From JAGVPT01 sp964439265 (GTDB lineage: Bacteria > Bacteroidota > Ignavibacteria > UBA10030 > UBA8401), in assembly GCA_964439265.1 (NCBI GenBank), contig CAYTOA010000017.1, forward strand, positions 1-64,000: a stretch of DNA of 64,000 nucleotides, given 5' to 3'. Below, in pieces: positions 9,921 to 18,229 of the stretch. The notes under the pieces were generated by a model, which saw nothing but the letters and a program-made list of their open reading frames with translations, searched no databases and was not told the DNA's origin. Both the position numbers and the translations under genes were made by a program. Numbering within the stretch: position 1 is the stretch's first letter; every line of letters starts with the position of its first letter.

Positions 9921-11861
9921 ATGACTCCAAGAATTAGCACTCGCAGACTTATTAGTATTTTTTTGTTTCTCCTGTCCACTTCAACATTCAGCCAGGTACG
10001 GCTTCCGCGGCTCATCAGCGACGGCATGGTCTTGCAGCGAGGTGCCGCAGCAAAGATCTGGGGATGGGCAGCGAGTAACGAAGAGGTCTCTGTTCATTTC
10101 ATCGACTCAACCTATAGAACAAAAGCAAATCAGGCCGGCGATTGGTCTGTGACTCTTTCGGGGTTAAAAGCGGGCGGGCCGTATATTCTGCAAATCAAGG
10201 CAAGCAATGTAGTCACCGTCAATGACGTGATGATCGGAGATGTCTGGGTCTGTTCCGGCCAATCAAACATGGAACTCCTCATGAAGGGGGTGCGCCCGAT
10301 CTATGAGAACGAGATTGCGAATTCGAATAATGTCTTTATCCGGCAATTTTATGTTCCGCAGACGTACAACTTCAGCACGCCTCAAAAGGACCTGCCGTAC
10401 GGGAGCTGGAAGAGCGCAAACCCCCGGAACGTTCTTGATTTTTCAGCCGTTGCATATTTTTTTGGAAAAGCATTGTATGAGAAATACAAAGTTCCGATCG
10501 GATTGATCAATTCAAGTCTGGGAGGCTCGCCGGCGGAATCATGGATGAGCGAAGGGGCGCTAAAAGATTTTCCTGCGTATTACAAAGAGGCCCAGCGATT
10601 CAAAGACAGCACTGTGATCAAACAGATCGAGACCAGCGATAACACGCGGATCCAGGCCTGGTATGATTTACTAAACGAAAAAGATAAAGCGTATTCCGAC
10701 CCGCGGCATGTTTGGTACGACACCGCTCTCAGCACATCAGACTGGCCGACGATGAAAATTCCCGGATACTGGTCAACCTCAAGTCTGGGACATGTCAACG
10801 GCGTCGTCTGGTATAGGAAGAAAATAAACATACCACTGTCGTTCATCGATAAGGAAGCAACGTTGATCCTGGGGAGGATCGTTGATGCCGATTCCGCGTT
10901 TGTCAACGGAGTTTTTGTCGGGACAACCAGCTATCAATATCCTCCGCGAAGATACAGCATTCCCGCGGGACTTCTTCACAAAGGCGAGAACACGATCGCC
11001 ATCCGCGTTATCAATAGTTCCGGAGACGGCGGGTTCGTCCTGGACAAAACGTACGCGATCGTTTCGGGAGATAGTGCTGTCGACCTGAAGGGGGATTGGC
11101 AATATCGGCTTGGAGCCGCGATGGAGCCTCTCGCAAGCCAGACATTTATTAGATGGAAACCGCTCGGGTTGTATAACGCAATGCTCGCTCCGCTGTTAAA
11201 TTATCGAATTACAGGCGTCGTTTGGTACCAAGGGGAATCGAATGCGGCAAAACCGATAGAGTACCGTCAACTTCTGCCGGCGCTTGTGCGCGACTGGAGA
11301 GAGAACTGGAAGCAGGGGAACTTTCCATTTCTTATCGTGCAGCTGCCGAATTTCATGGAAACCAAGAGCGAGCCTTCCGAAAGCGATTGGGCATTGCTGC
11401 GGGAGGCACAGTGCAAGGCGCTCTCATTGCCCAATACTGGGATGGCTGTCACCATCGACATCGGGGAGTGGAACGATATCCATCCGCTGGACAAGAAAGA
11501 CGTTGGCGACCGGCTTGCGCTTGCCGCTCAAAAGGTGGCGTATGGAGACGACCACGTCGTCTATTCCGGACCGCTTTACCAATCCATGAAGACCGACGGA
11601 AATAAGATCGTCCTGACCTTCTCTAATATCGGCGGCGGATTGATCGCGAAGGGAACCGGACTCAAGTGTTTTGCCATCGCCGGGCCCGATAAGAAATTTG
11701 TCTGGGCAGATGCGAAGATAGAGGGTGACAATGTTGTTGTCTCCAGCGGCAAAGTTCTGAATCCGGTTGCTGTGAGATACGCCTGGTCGGATAATCCTGA
11801 CGGCGCTAATCTCTACAACAAAGAAGGGCTGCCGGCATCGCCGTTCAGAACTGACGAGTAA
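9921..11861 (+). CDS. SASA-family (sialate O-acetylesterase-like) carbohydrate esterase
   Basis: 646 aa with an N-terminal signal peptide (LISIFLFLLSTSTFSQ). The family block GDVWVCSGQSNM places the probable nucleophile at Ser115. A beta-galactosidase-type jelly-roll insert lies in the middle (around residues 270-400). A late block, GEWNDIHPLDK, carries the Asp and His expected to complete the triad. Members annotated as sialate O-acetylesterases are often xylan or pectin deacetylases in plant-biomass loci. Only 12 bp separate it from the GH35-like gene and xylanases flank it, so acetyl-xylan is the more likely substrate than sialic acid. That is inference. Confidence 0.85.
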   Translation: MTPRISTRRLISIFLFLLSTSTFSQVRLPRLISDGMVLQRGAAAKIWGWAASNEEVSVHFIDSTYRTKANQAGDWSVTLSGLKAGGPYILQIKASNVVTVNDVMIGDVWVCSGQSNMELLMKGVRPIYENEIANSNNVFIRQFYVPQTYNFSTPQKDLPYGSWKSANPRNVLDFSAVAYFFGKALYEKYKVPIGLINSSLGGSPAESWMSEGALKDFPAYYKEAQRFKDSTVIKQIETSDNTRIQAWYDLLNEKDKAYSDPRHVWYDTALSTSDWPTMKIPGYWSTSSLGHVNGVVWYRKKINIPLSFIDKEATLILGRIVDADSAFVNGVFVGTTSYQYPPRRYSIPAGLLHKGENTIAIRVINSSGDGGFVLDKTYAIVSGDSAVDLKGDWQYRLGAAMEPLASQTFIRWKPLGLYNAMLAPLLNYRITGVVWYQGESNAAKPIEYRQLLPALVRDWRENWKQGNFPFLIVQLPNFMETKSEPSESDWALLREAQCKALSLPNTGMAVTIDIGEWNDIHPLDKKDVGDRLALAAQKVAYGDDHVVYSGPLYQSMKTDGNKIVLTFSNIGGGLIAKGTGLKCFAIAGPDKKFVWADAKIEGDNVVVSSGKVLNPVAVRYAWSDNPDGANLYNKEGLPASPFRTDE

Positions 11862-12166
11862 ACGAATTTCCTCATTGCCGGGCCGCAGGAATTTCCACGG
11901 AGCGCGAAAACTAAATTCACCTCTGCCGAAAACAAGCAGACATGTTAGGATGAACGACATCGCATGACGTTCAGCGGCGGTCACAGTTTCGCCAATTGGA
12001 ATATCGGCTGCTCCCCCAATAGCACGGCCGCCGGAACCTGATCTCGTGCGTCGTCACAGTTAACCGATGTTTCGCAATTCATACTGAACATAGTAGATGG
12101 TTGTTCTTATCTTCCTTGCCAGGAAATGAGGCAAGAGGACACCCTCAATGGCTTCCATGTACCATC
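11862..12166. other. 305-bp intergenic stretch, no feature found
   Basis: Between the esterase and GH105 genes. I find no convincing short gene, strong hairpin or repeat. A TTG-initiated extension of the GH105 frame begins at 12101 but encodes no export signal. Confidence 0.4.
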
Positions 12167-13459
12167 ATGCACTCTAGAACGATTACTGGTTCTTCCGTTA
12201 AGAGAATTTCCTTTCGCAAGCTCGGAGTATTTCTTCTTTTCTCATCTCTTTGTTCTTCTCTCTTTGGTTCATTCGCTCCGACCACGGTACAGGCTCAGGA
12301 ACGACAGAATACTGAAAAGGAACTCCGTGCTGCGGTCGAGGCAGTAATGAGGAACGCCGCCTTCCGATTTGTTGACAGCAAGAGCAGCAAGGAATTCTCT
12401 TCGGCGAACGAAGCGCCCGCGGATGCTCAGCTCCGCGTCGAAAGCCCGTGTAACGATTGGCGGTACTGGAACGGCGTCTTGAATATCGCCATGATAAAAG
12501 CGGGCGATGCGCTCCACGATACGGCGTACTCAAATTTTTCCATCAGGAACATCCGATTCAATTTTGACAACTATCAATACTTCGAAAAAAAATACAACGG
12601 CGAATCGAAATGGGAATATCCCTTCGGCCAGCGGATCGTGATGGGAGATTTGGACGATGTCGGCGCGATGGGGGCCAGTCTCATCGAGGTGTATCGGCGT
12701 GACACGCAAGCGCGCTACCGCGACTACATCGATCAAGCCGCCGCCTACATCGCCGCAAAACAGTCTCGCTTCGAAGACGGTACTCTTGTCCGTCCCGTTC
12801 CGCAAAAGTGGACAATCTGGGCGGACGATCTCTACATGAGCGTCGCGTTCCTCTCCCGCATGGGACAATTGACCGGCGATGTCCGGTGTTTCGATGATGC
12901 AGCCAGGCAGGTTGTTAATTTTCACAAACATCTTTTTGAACCGTCAAGAGGGCTGATGGCCCATTGCTGGTACTCGGACGAGAATCACCAGGGGGTGGCC
13001 TTTTGGGGGCGGGCAAACGGATGGGCGATGATGGCGCAGGTGGATTTGCTGGACCGGCTGCCGAAGAACCATCCGATGCGCGATACGCTCATTGTGCTCC
13101 TGCGCCGGCATATTCTCGGCGTCGCCCGCTGGCAGGGGGCTCAGGGATTATGGCATCAGCTGCTCGACAAAGAGGATTCTTTTCTCGAGACCTCGTGCAG
13201 TGCAATGTTCACTTACGCCGTCGCGTGGAGCGTGAACAATGGATATCTCGACCGGAGGTATGCTTCGATTGCGGTGCGAGGCTGGGAGGGTGTCGCCTCA
13301 AGAATTCTTCCGAACGGCGAGATCGAAGGAGTGTGTGCCGGCACAGGAGTAAGCGAGGATCTCGTGTTTTACTATCATCGCCCGACGCCGGTCAACGATC
13401 CACATGGAACCGGAGCGGTGATCCTTGCAGGCACAGAAGTATTACAACTCGCGAAGTGA
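12167..13459 (+). CDS. GH105 unsaturated glucuronyl/galacturonyl hydrolase
   Basis: 430 aa from the ATG at 12167, followed by a long n-region and a hydrophobic export segment (LGVFLLFSSLCSSLFGSF) ending at AQA-type residues. The alpha/alpha barrel has the family hallmark WADDLYMS (Asp220/Asp221 candidates for the catalytic acid), FWGRANGWAMM and the late ETSCSAMFTYA block. These enzymes remove the 4,5-unsaturated uronic acid left by polysaccharide lyases, from rhamnogalacturonan or similar polymers. The next gene is a hexuronate transporter, which fits uptake of the released acid. An exported rather than cytoplasmic GH105 is typical of Bacteroidota-type loci. Confidence 0.88.
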   Translation: MHSRTITGSSVKRISFRKLGVFLLFSSLCSSLFGSFAPTTVQAQERQNTEKELRAAVEAVMRNAAFRFVDSKSSKEFSSANEAPADAQLRVESPCNDWRYWNGVLNIAMIKAGDALHDTAYSNFSIRNIRFNFDNYQYFEKKYNGESKWEYPFGQRIVMGDLDDVGAMGASLIEVYRRDTQARYRDYIDQAAAYIAAKQSRFEDGTLVRPVPQKWTIWADDLYMSVAFLSRMGQLTGDVRCFDDAARQVVNFHKHLFEPSRGLMAHCWYSDENHQGVAFWGRANGWAMMAQVDLLDRLPKNHPMRDTLIVLLRRHILGVARWQGAQGLWHQLLDKEDSFLETSCSAMFTYAVAWSVNNGYLDRRYASIAVRGWEGVASRILPNGEIEGVCAGTGVSEDLVFYYHRPTPVNDPHGTGAVILAGTEVLQLAK

Positions 13460-13525
13460 AGAACAGCCGCTCTTCATGAGATATTCTTGTTGTGAGGCTG
13501 AAACAGTCATGGTCACAAAAAAATT

Positions 13526-14797
13526 ATGAATACAGAGAATGCCGGCACAACCGCAAGCGTCGGTTCGTACCGATGGAGTATTTGTGCCCTCCTTTTTTTT
13601 GCGACAACGATCAACTATGTCGACAGGCAGGTGCTCGGGATATTAGCACCTGTCCTGCAACAGGATATCGGTTGGAATGAGATCGAATACGGCTACATCG
13701 TCGCTGCTTTTACGGCTGCGTACGCGATTGGTCTTTTGATCTTTGGACGCGTCATCGACAATATCGGGACCAAAGCCGGATATACGGTGTCCATTGCCAT
13801 GTGGAGCATTGCTGCGATGGGGCATGCGCTCGTCAGAACTGCGTTCGGCTTCGGAATCGCACGATTCTTGCTGGGGCTGAGCGAATCGGGAAACTTCCCC
13901 TCGGCAATCAAGGCGATCGCCGAATGGTTCCCGAAAAAAGAGAGAGCGTACGCAACAGGATGGTTCAACTCGGGAGCGAACGTCGGGGCCGTTGTTGCAG
14001 CGTTGGTCGTGCCGTGGATAACGCTGACATGGGGTTGGCGCGAAGCGTTCATTTTTACGGGGCTGCTCGGATTTATCTGGATGTTCTTCTGGCTCTGGAT
14101 CTACGAGATTCCGAAGGATCACAAGAAACTTTCCAAAGAAGAATTTGCTTACATCCATGCGGACCAGAGCGATGGTGAATCAGAAAAAATCCCTTGGCTG
14201 CGGCTTTTGCGGTACAGGCAAACATGGTCCTTCGTTATCGGAAAATTTCTCACAGACCCGGTCTGGTGGTTCTATATCTATTGGCTTCCGAAATTCCTGA
14301 ACCAGCGGTACGGACTGGACCTCGCGCATCTCGGATTGCCTCTCCTTGTGATCTACACGATGATCAGCATCGGGAGTATTGGCGGTGGCTGGTTTTCCGG
14401 GGTGTTGATCACGGGGGGCTCAAGCATCAACAAAAGCCGGAAGCGAGTGATGCTCATTAGTGCGCTGCTCATCCTTCCCATCGTTTTCGCCCCGTCGGTG
14501 CCTCAATGGTGGGCGGTCTTGTTGATCGGTCTGGCGGCAGGGGCTCACCAGAGCTGGTCGGCAAACCTCTTTACGACAGTATCGGATATGTTCCCGAAGA
14601 AAGTGATCGGGTCGGTGATCGGTCTTGGGGGAATGGCCGGCGCTGTTGGCGGAATGTTCATCGCGACCGCTGCCGGGTTTATTCTTCAGTTTACCGGGAG
14701 CTACGTCTCGCTGTTCATACTTGCCGGCGGAGTTTATTTGCTGGCCCTCTTCCTCATCAATCTTCTGGTTCCCGAGATCAAGCAAATTGAGATATAA
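13526..14797 (+). CDS. exuT: MFS hexuronate transporter (ExuT type)
   Basis: 423 aa, about 12 hydrophobic segments, anion:cation symporter branch of the major facilitator superfamily. Recognisable motifs are NYVDRQVLG in helix 1, GLSESGNFPSAIKAIAEWFP between helices 4 and 5, WGWREAFIFTG, and WFYIYWLPKFL near helix 7. Family members carry glucuronate/galacturonate by proton symport across the inner membrane. It lies 66 bp after GH105, which would supply free uronic acid in the periplasm. The symbol reflects family resemblance; substrate is inferred. Confidence 0.87.
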   Translation: MNTENAGTTASVGSYRWSICALLFFATTINYVDRQVLGILAPVLQQDIGWNEIEYGYIVAAFTAAYAIGLLIFGRVIDNIGTKAGYTVSIAMWSIAAMGHALVRTAFGFGIARFLLGLSESGNFPSAIKAIAEWFPKKERAYATGWFNSGANVGAVVAALVVPWITLTWGWREAFIFTGLLGFIWMFFWLWIYEIPKDHKKLSKEEFAYIHADQSDGESEKIPWLRLLRYRQTWSFVIGKFLTDPVWWFYIYWLPKFLNQRYGLDLAHLGLPLLVIYTMISIGSIGGGWFSGVLITGGSSINKSRKRVMLISALLILPIVFAPSVPQWWAVLLIGLAAGAHQSWSANLFTTVSDMFPKKVIGSVIGLGGMAGAVGGMFIATAAGFILQFTGSYVSLFILAGGVYLLALFLINLLVPEIKQIEI

Positions 14798-14826
14798 GCA
14801 GGTACTTATGAAACACTTACATCTAC

Positions 14827-14915
14827 TCTGTGGACTCTGTGAATCTTTGTGTCACTCCGTGTAATGAATGCGCTCTTTCACAGAGTGACACAGAGAAGGC
14901 ACAGTGATCCACGGA
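14827..14915. repeat. Imperfect inverted repeat rich in CTGTG/CACAG
   Basis: A left arm (14827-14862, TCTGTGGACTCTGTGAATC...) and a right arm (14879-14915, CACAGAGTGACACAG...) are near reverse complements around a 16-bp loop. The element lies between exuT and GH51 and ends 17 bp before the GH51 start. It would fold into a long hairpin in the transcript and could end or attenuate the upstream message. It belongs to the same style of extragenic palindrome seen at 45466 and 46590. Confidence 0.75.
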
Positions 14916-14932
14916 GAAAAAAAGGACTAGTC

Positions 14933-16915
14933 ATGAAAGTATTAATCGCAGCGGTATTAGCGGCTCTGAGTTTTTCTGTTCACGCACAGACAACAGAATG
15001 CAAAGTTGCTGTTGATGCTTCTCAGCTGAGGCTTAAAATCAACAAGAATATTTACGGACAGTTTTCTGAGCATCTCGGCGCCGGCATTTACGGGGGCATC
15101 TGGGTCGGCGAGAACTCAACGATTCCGAACACCAACGGAATACGAAACGACGTCGTTCAAGCGCTGCGGCGAATAAAGGTTCCCGTGCTCCGATGGCCCG
15201 GCGGCTGTTTTGCGGATGAATACCATTGGAGAGACGGCATCGGTCCGCGCGACACACGTCCGGCGATGATCAATACAAATTGGGGAGGAGTCACGGAGAA
15301 TAATAACTTCGGCACTCACGAGTTCATGGAACTGTGCCGGCAGCTCGGCTGCGACCCGTACATTTGCGGAAATGTCGGCAGCGGAACGGTTCAGGAATTG
15401 TCGCAATGGGTGGAATACGTCAACTCCGACAACAGCAGCCCGGTCACCGAGCTGCGCAAGAAGAACGGAAGAGACAGTTCGTGGGGAGTTCAGTATTGGG
15501 GGATCGGCAACGAGAGCTGGGGGTGCGGCGGAAATATGAGACCGGAGTTTTATGCCGACCAGATACGAAGATATGGGACCTATTGCCGCACTTACGGGAA
15601 GAACAAGGTCTTCAAGATCGCCTGCGGACCCTCGGACGACGACTACGAGTGGACGGAGGTGATGATGAAAAATGCTTTCGGATACATGGATGGGCTGTCG
15701 CTTCATCACTATTCTTTCGGTGACGGCAAAACTGCGGCTGAGTTTGATGAGAGAGGGTGGTTCGATATTCTGAAGAATACTTTGAAGATGGATGAATATC
15801 TTACCAAACACAGCGCCATTATGGATAAGGCCGACCCGAACAAAAAAATAGCGCTGGTTGTTGATGAATGGGGGACCTGGCACGCCGTTGAATCCGGAAC
15901 CAATCCCGCCTTTCTGTATCAGCAAAACACTATGCGCGATGCGGTTGCCGCTGCCTCCAACCTTAATATCCTCAACAATCACTGCGACCGTGTCCGGATG
16001 GCGAACATCGCCCAAACGATAAACGTGCTGCAGGCGATGATACTTACAAATGGAGACAAGATCATCCTAACGGCCACCTATTACGTTTTCGACATGTTCA
16101 AAGTTCATCAGGACGCGCTGTGGGTGAGGACGCATATTACATCTCCCGATTATGTGTATGGAGGGGAGACGCTTCCAGCGGTCAATTGTTCGGCATCGAT
16201 CGATAACAACGGCACGATGCACGTCTCGTTCTGTAATATTGATCCGAAACACCAACGGCGGGTTGCGTGCGAGCTGAAAAAGTTCTCAGCGACAAAGGGG
16301 TCGGGGCAGATTCTTGCCGCTGCAGCTATGAACGCGCGCAACACGTTCGATGAACCCGCCACCGTCGCTCCGCGGGAGTTCTCAGACTTCACGCTCGATA
16401 CGAAAGGACTGGGGGTTGTTCTTCCACCGATGTCGGTGGTGGTCATTGAAGTAGAGGGAACCGTTGAACTAAGCCCCGGTATCGATCTCAAGATCCCGAA
16501 GCCGGGAGTCACGTACGATTATTACGAAGGGCGCTGGGATAGGCTCCCCTCGCTCGATTCACTCTCCCCGAAACGCACGGGCGTTATCGAACAATTTGAA
16601 ATTCCATCCGCCAACTCCGGCGAAAATTTTGCAGTTCAATACAACGGATACATAAAAATTCCGTCGGATGGGGCGTACACGTTCTTCATTACTTCCGATG
16701 ACGGTGCAGATCTATCGATCGACAATAGCCTCATTGTCGATAATGACGGCCGCCATGCTCCTGTTGAAGAATCTGGCACGGCGGTGTTGAGAGCCGGCTA
16801 TCACGAAATACACATGCGATTTTTCCAGGCTTCGGGAGGCAAGGCTCTCGCCGCACGCATCGAAGGGCCGGGCTTGCCGAAACAAATGATTCCGCCCGAC
16901 ATATTGTTTCATTAA
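14933..16915 (+). CDS. GH51 alpha-L-arabinofuranosidase with C-terminal PA14 domain
   Basis: 660 aa. The ATG at 14933 follows AAAGGA and begins a clean signal peptide (MKVLIAAVLAALSFSVHAQ). The in-frame extension back to 14849 runs through the inverted repeat and is rejected. The barrel carries Glu194 (GIGNESWGCGG) as acid/base and Glu312 (VVDEWGTWH) as nucleophile. A jelly-roll domain precedes a PA14 module from about residue 524 (YEGRW, ITSDDGADLSID), probably for glycan binding. It would remove arabinofuranose side chains from arabinoxylan or arabinan outside the cytoplasm, complementing GH43 and GH10. Confidence 0.93.
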   Translation: MKVLIAAVLAALSFSVHAQTTECKVAVDASQLRLKINKNIYGQFSEHLGAGIYGGIWVGENSTIPNTNGIRNDVVQALRRIKVPVLRWPGGCFADEYHWRDGIGPRDTRPAMINTNWGGVTENNNFGTHEFMELCRQLGCDPYICGNVGSGTVQELSQWVEYVNSDNSSPVTELRKKNGRDSSWGVQYWGIGNESWGCGGNMRPEFYADQIRRYGTYCRTYGKNKVFKIACGPSDDDYEWTEVMMKNAFGYMDGLSLHHYSFGDGKTAAEFDERGWFDILKNTLKMDEYLTKHSAIMDKADPNKKIALVVDEWGTWHAVESGTNPAFLYQQNTMRDAVAAASNLNILNNHCDRVRMANIAQTINVLQAMILTNGDKIILTATYYVFDMFKVHQDALWVRTHITSPDYVYGGETLPAVNCSASIDNNGTMHVSFCNIDPKHQRRVACELKKFSATKGSGQILAAAAMNARNTFDEPATVAPREFSDFTLDTKGLGVVLPPMSVVVIEVEGTVELSPGIDLKIPKPGVTYDYYEGRWDRLPSLDSLSPKRTGVIEQFEIPSANSGENFAVQYNGYIKIPSDGAYTFFITSDDGADLSIDNSLIVDNDGRHAPVEESGTAVLRAGYHEIHMRFFQASGGKALAARIEGPGLPKQMIPPDILFH

Positions 16916-16942
16916 TACTCGTTGTTAATACAATAAGGAACG

Positions 16943-18076
16943 ATGGTAATGATGATGAAATTTGATCGGATATTATTCCTGCAGCTGGCCGTCTGTTTTG
17001 CCGTCACGATGCTGCTTGAACGTTGTTCCCCCGGCCTCACGAAAAACGAACCCGTAATCACGGGAATCATCGATGCCGATGACCCGCGCATTCAGTACGT
17101 GGGGCGGTTCGATTTTGCCGATCCTAAAAAAGTTTCATTTGATTGGGCGGGGGTCGCTGTCAAAGCAAGGTTCGAGGGAACAAGCTGCTCGATCCGGCTG
17201 GACGACCATGCGAATGAGTACGCCGTAATTGTCGACGATCATGCTCCACGGCTTCTGATAACTGACACTGCTGCGACTCCCTATAAAATCGCATCGGGGT
17301 TATCCGACTCGGTTCCGCATACCGTCATGATCCAAAAACGGACAGAGCCTCTTGTCGGCTGGGGAGCGTTTATGGGATTTGTCCTCGACAAGGGAAGGAA
17401 ACTGCTGCCGCCCGATAAGCGGCCGGACCGGCGGATCGAATTCATCGGCAATTCCATCACCTCGGGTTACGGGGTGGAGGGAGATAGTGCCAATTGTCAT
17501 TTTAGTCCGCAAACGGAAAACGCCTGCATGTCGTATGCCTCGATCACTGCGAGGTCGTTCAATGCCGAATATTTTTTGATCTCGTACTCGGGGAGAGGCG
17601 TTGTGCGAAATTACGGCGACAGCAGCAGGACGTCGATCGAACCGATGCCCGCGTTGTATGACCGCATCTGTTATTATGACTCAATGTTAAAATGGGATTT
17701 TTCCCGGTGGGTTCCGCAAGCGGTGGTCATCAATCTCGGTACGAACGATTTTTCAACTCAGCCGTATCCCGATTCGATCGTCTTTCAAAGTGCCTACGCG
17801 CGATTGATCGAACGTGTGCGTCTGCTCTATCCGGGAGTGACAATGTTCTGTCTCTCGGGACCGATGATCGGCGAGCCGTGTACAGGGTACATCAAAAAGG
17901 TGGTTGAGGCGCAGAAAAAGAAAATGGGGAGAATGCAGGATGTTTTCTTTATCGAGATTAACAAGAGTGTGATGTCCGATGCGGACTGGGGATGCGACCA
18001 TCACCCTAATGTTCTGGGGATGGAAAAGATGGCCGAAATCATCATACCGGCCGTCAGGCTCAGGATGAATTGGTGA
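16943..18076 (+). CDS. CE2-family acetyl esterase (SGNH hydrolase)
   Basis: 377 aa, start at 16943 after AAGGAACG. The N terminus has a hydrophobic segment ending LLERC; a Cys is present, but Arg before it makes a canonical lipobox doubtful. The layout is that of CE2: an N-terminal jelly-roll (IQYVGRFDFAD, about 45-150) then an SGNH domain with Ser171 in GNSITSG, NLGTNDF, and His353/His354 in DHHPN. CE2 enzymes remove O-acetyl groups from xylan or mannan-type sugars. Last + strand gene of the xylan run. A paralogue lies at 39810-40913 near the mannan genes. Confidence 0.88.
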   Translation: MVMMMKFDRILFLQLAVCFAVTMLLERCSPGLTKNEPVITGIIDADDPRIQYVGRFDFADPKKVSFDWAGVAVKARFEGTSCSIRLDDHANEYAVIVDDHAPRLLITDTAATPYKIASGLSDSVPHTVMIQKRTEPLVGWGAFMGFVLDKGRKLLPPDKRPDRRIEFIGNSITSGYGVEGDSANCHFSPQTENACMSYASITARSFNAEYFLISYSGRGVVRNYGDSSRTSIEPMPALYDRICYYDSMLKWDFSRWVPQAVVINLGTNDFSTQPYPDSIVFQSAYARLIERVRLLYPGVTMFCLSGPMIGEPCTGYIKKVVEAQKKKMGRMQDVFFIEINKSVMSDADWGCDHHPNVLGMEKMAEIIIPAVRLRMNW

Positions 18077-18097
18077 ATCGGTTTGTCTTGTACTACA

Positions 18098-18181
18098 CTG
18101 CCAAGACGGGGAGAACGCCAAGAGTTTTCTTGGCTATTATACTCATAACTTATTGGCGTGCTTGGCGCCTTGGCGGTCAAT
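18098..18181. repeat. Extragenic CGCCAAG-type inverted repeat in a convergent junction
   Basis: The left arm (CTGCCAAGACGGGG...CGCCAAGAG) and right arm (TTGGCGTGCTTGGCG...TTGGCGG) are imperfect reverse complements. They fill the space between the convergent CE2 and GH31 genes. The same CGCCAAG/CTTGGCG words recur at 56366-56396. A bidirectional transcription stop is plausible but not shown. Confidence 0.65.
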
Positions 18182-18229
18182 AAATGCAAGACTATCTACA
18201 CGAATCCGTATGGATCACGGTGTTCACCT

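Noticed and set aside
14849..14932. N-terminal extension of GH51
   Set aside because: Runs through the CTGTG inverted repeat; the ATG at 14933 has AAAGGA and begins the signal peptide.
15116..16015. 299-codon open frame on the - strand
   Set aside because: Antisense to GH51, which has both catalytic Glu motifs and a signal peptide.
16943..18076. Calling the CE2 protein a certain lipoprotein
   Set aside because: The Cys is preceded by Arg (LLERC), which does not fit a normal lipobox.
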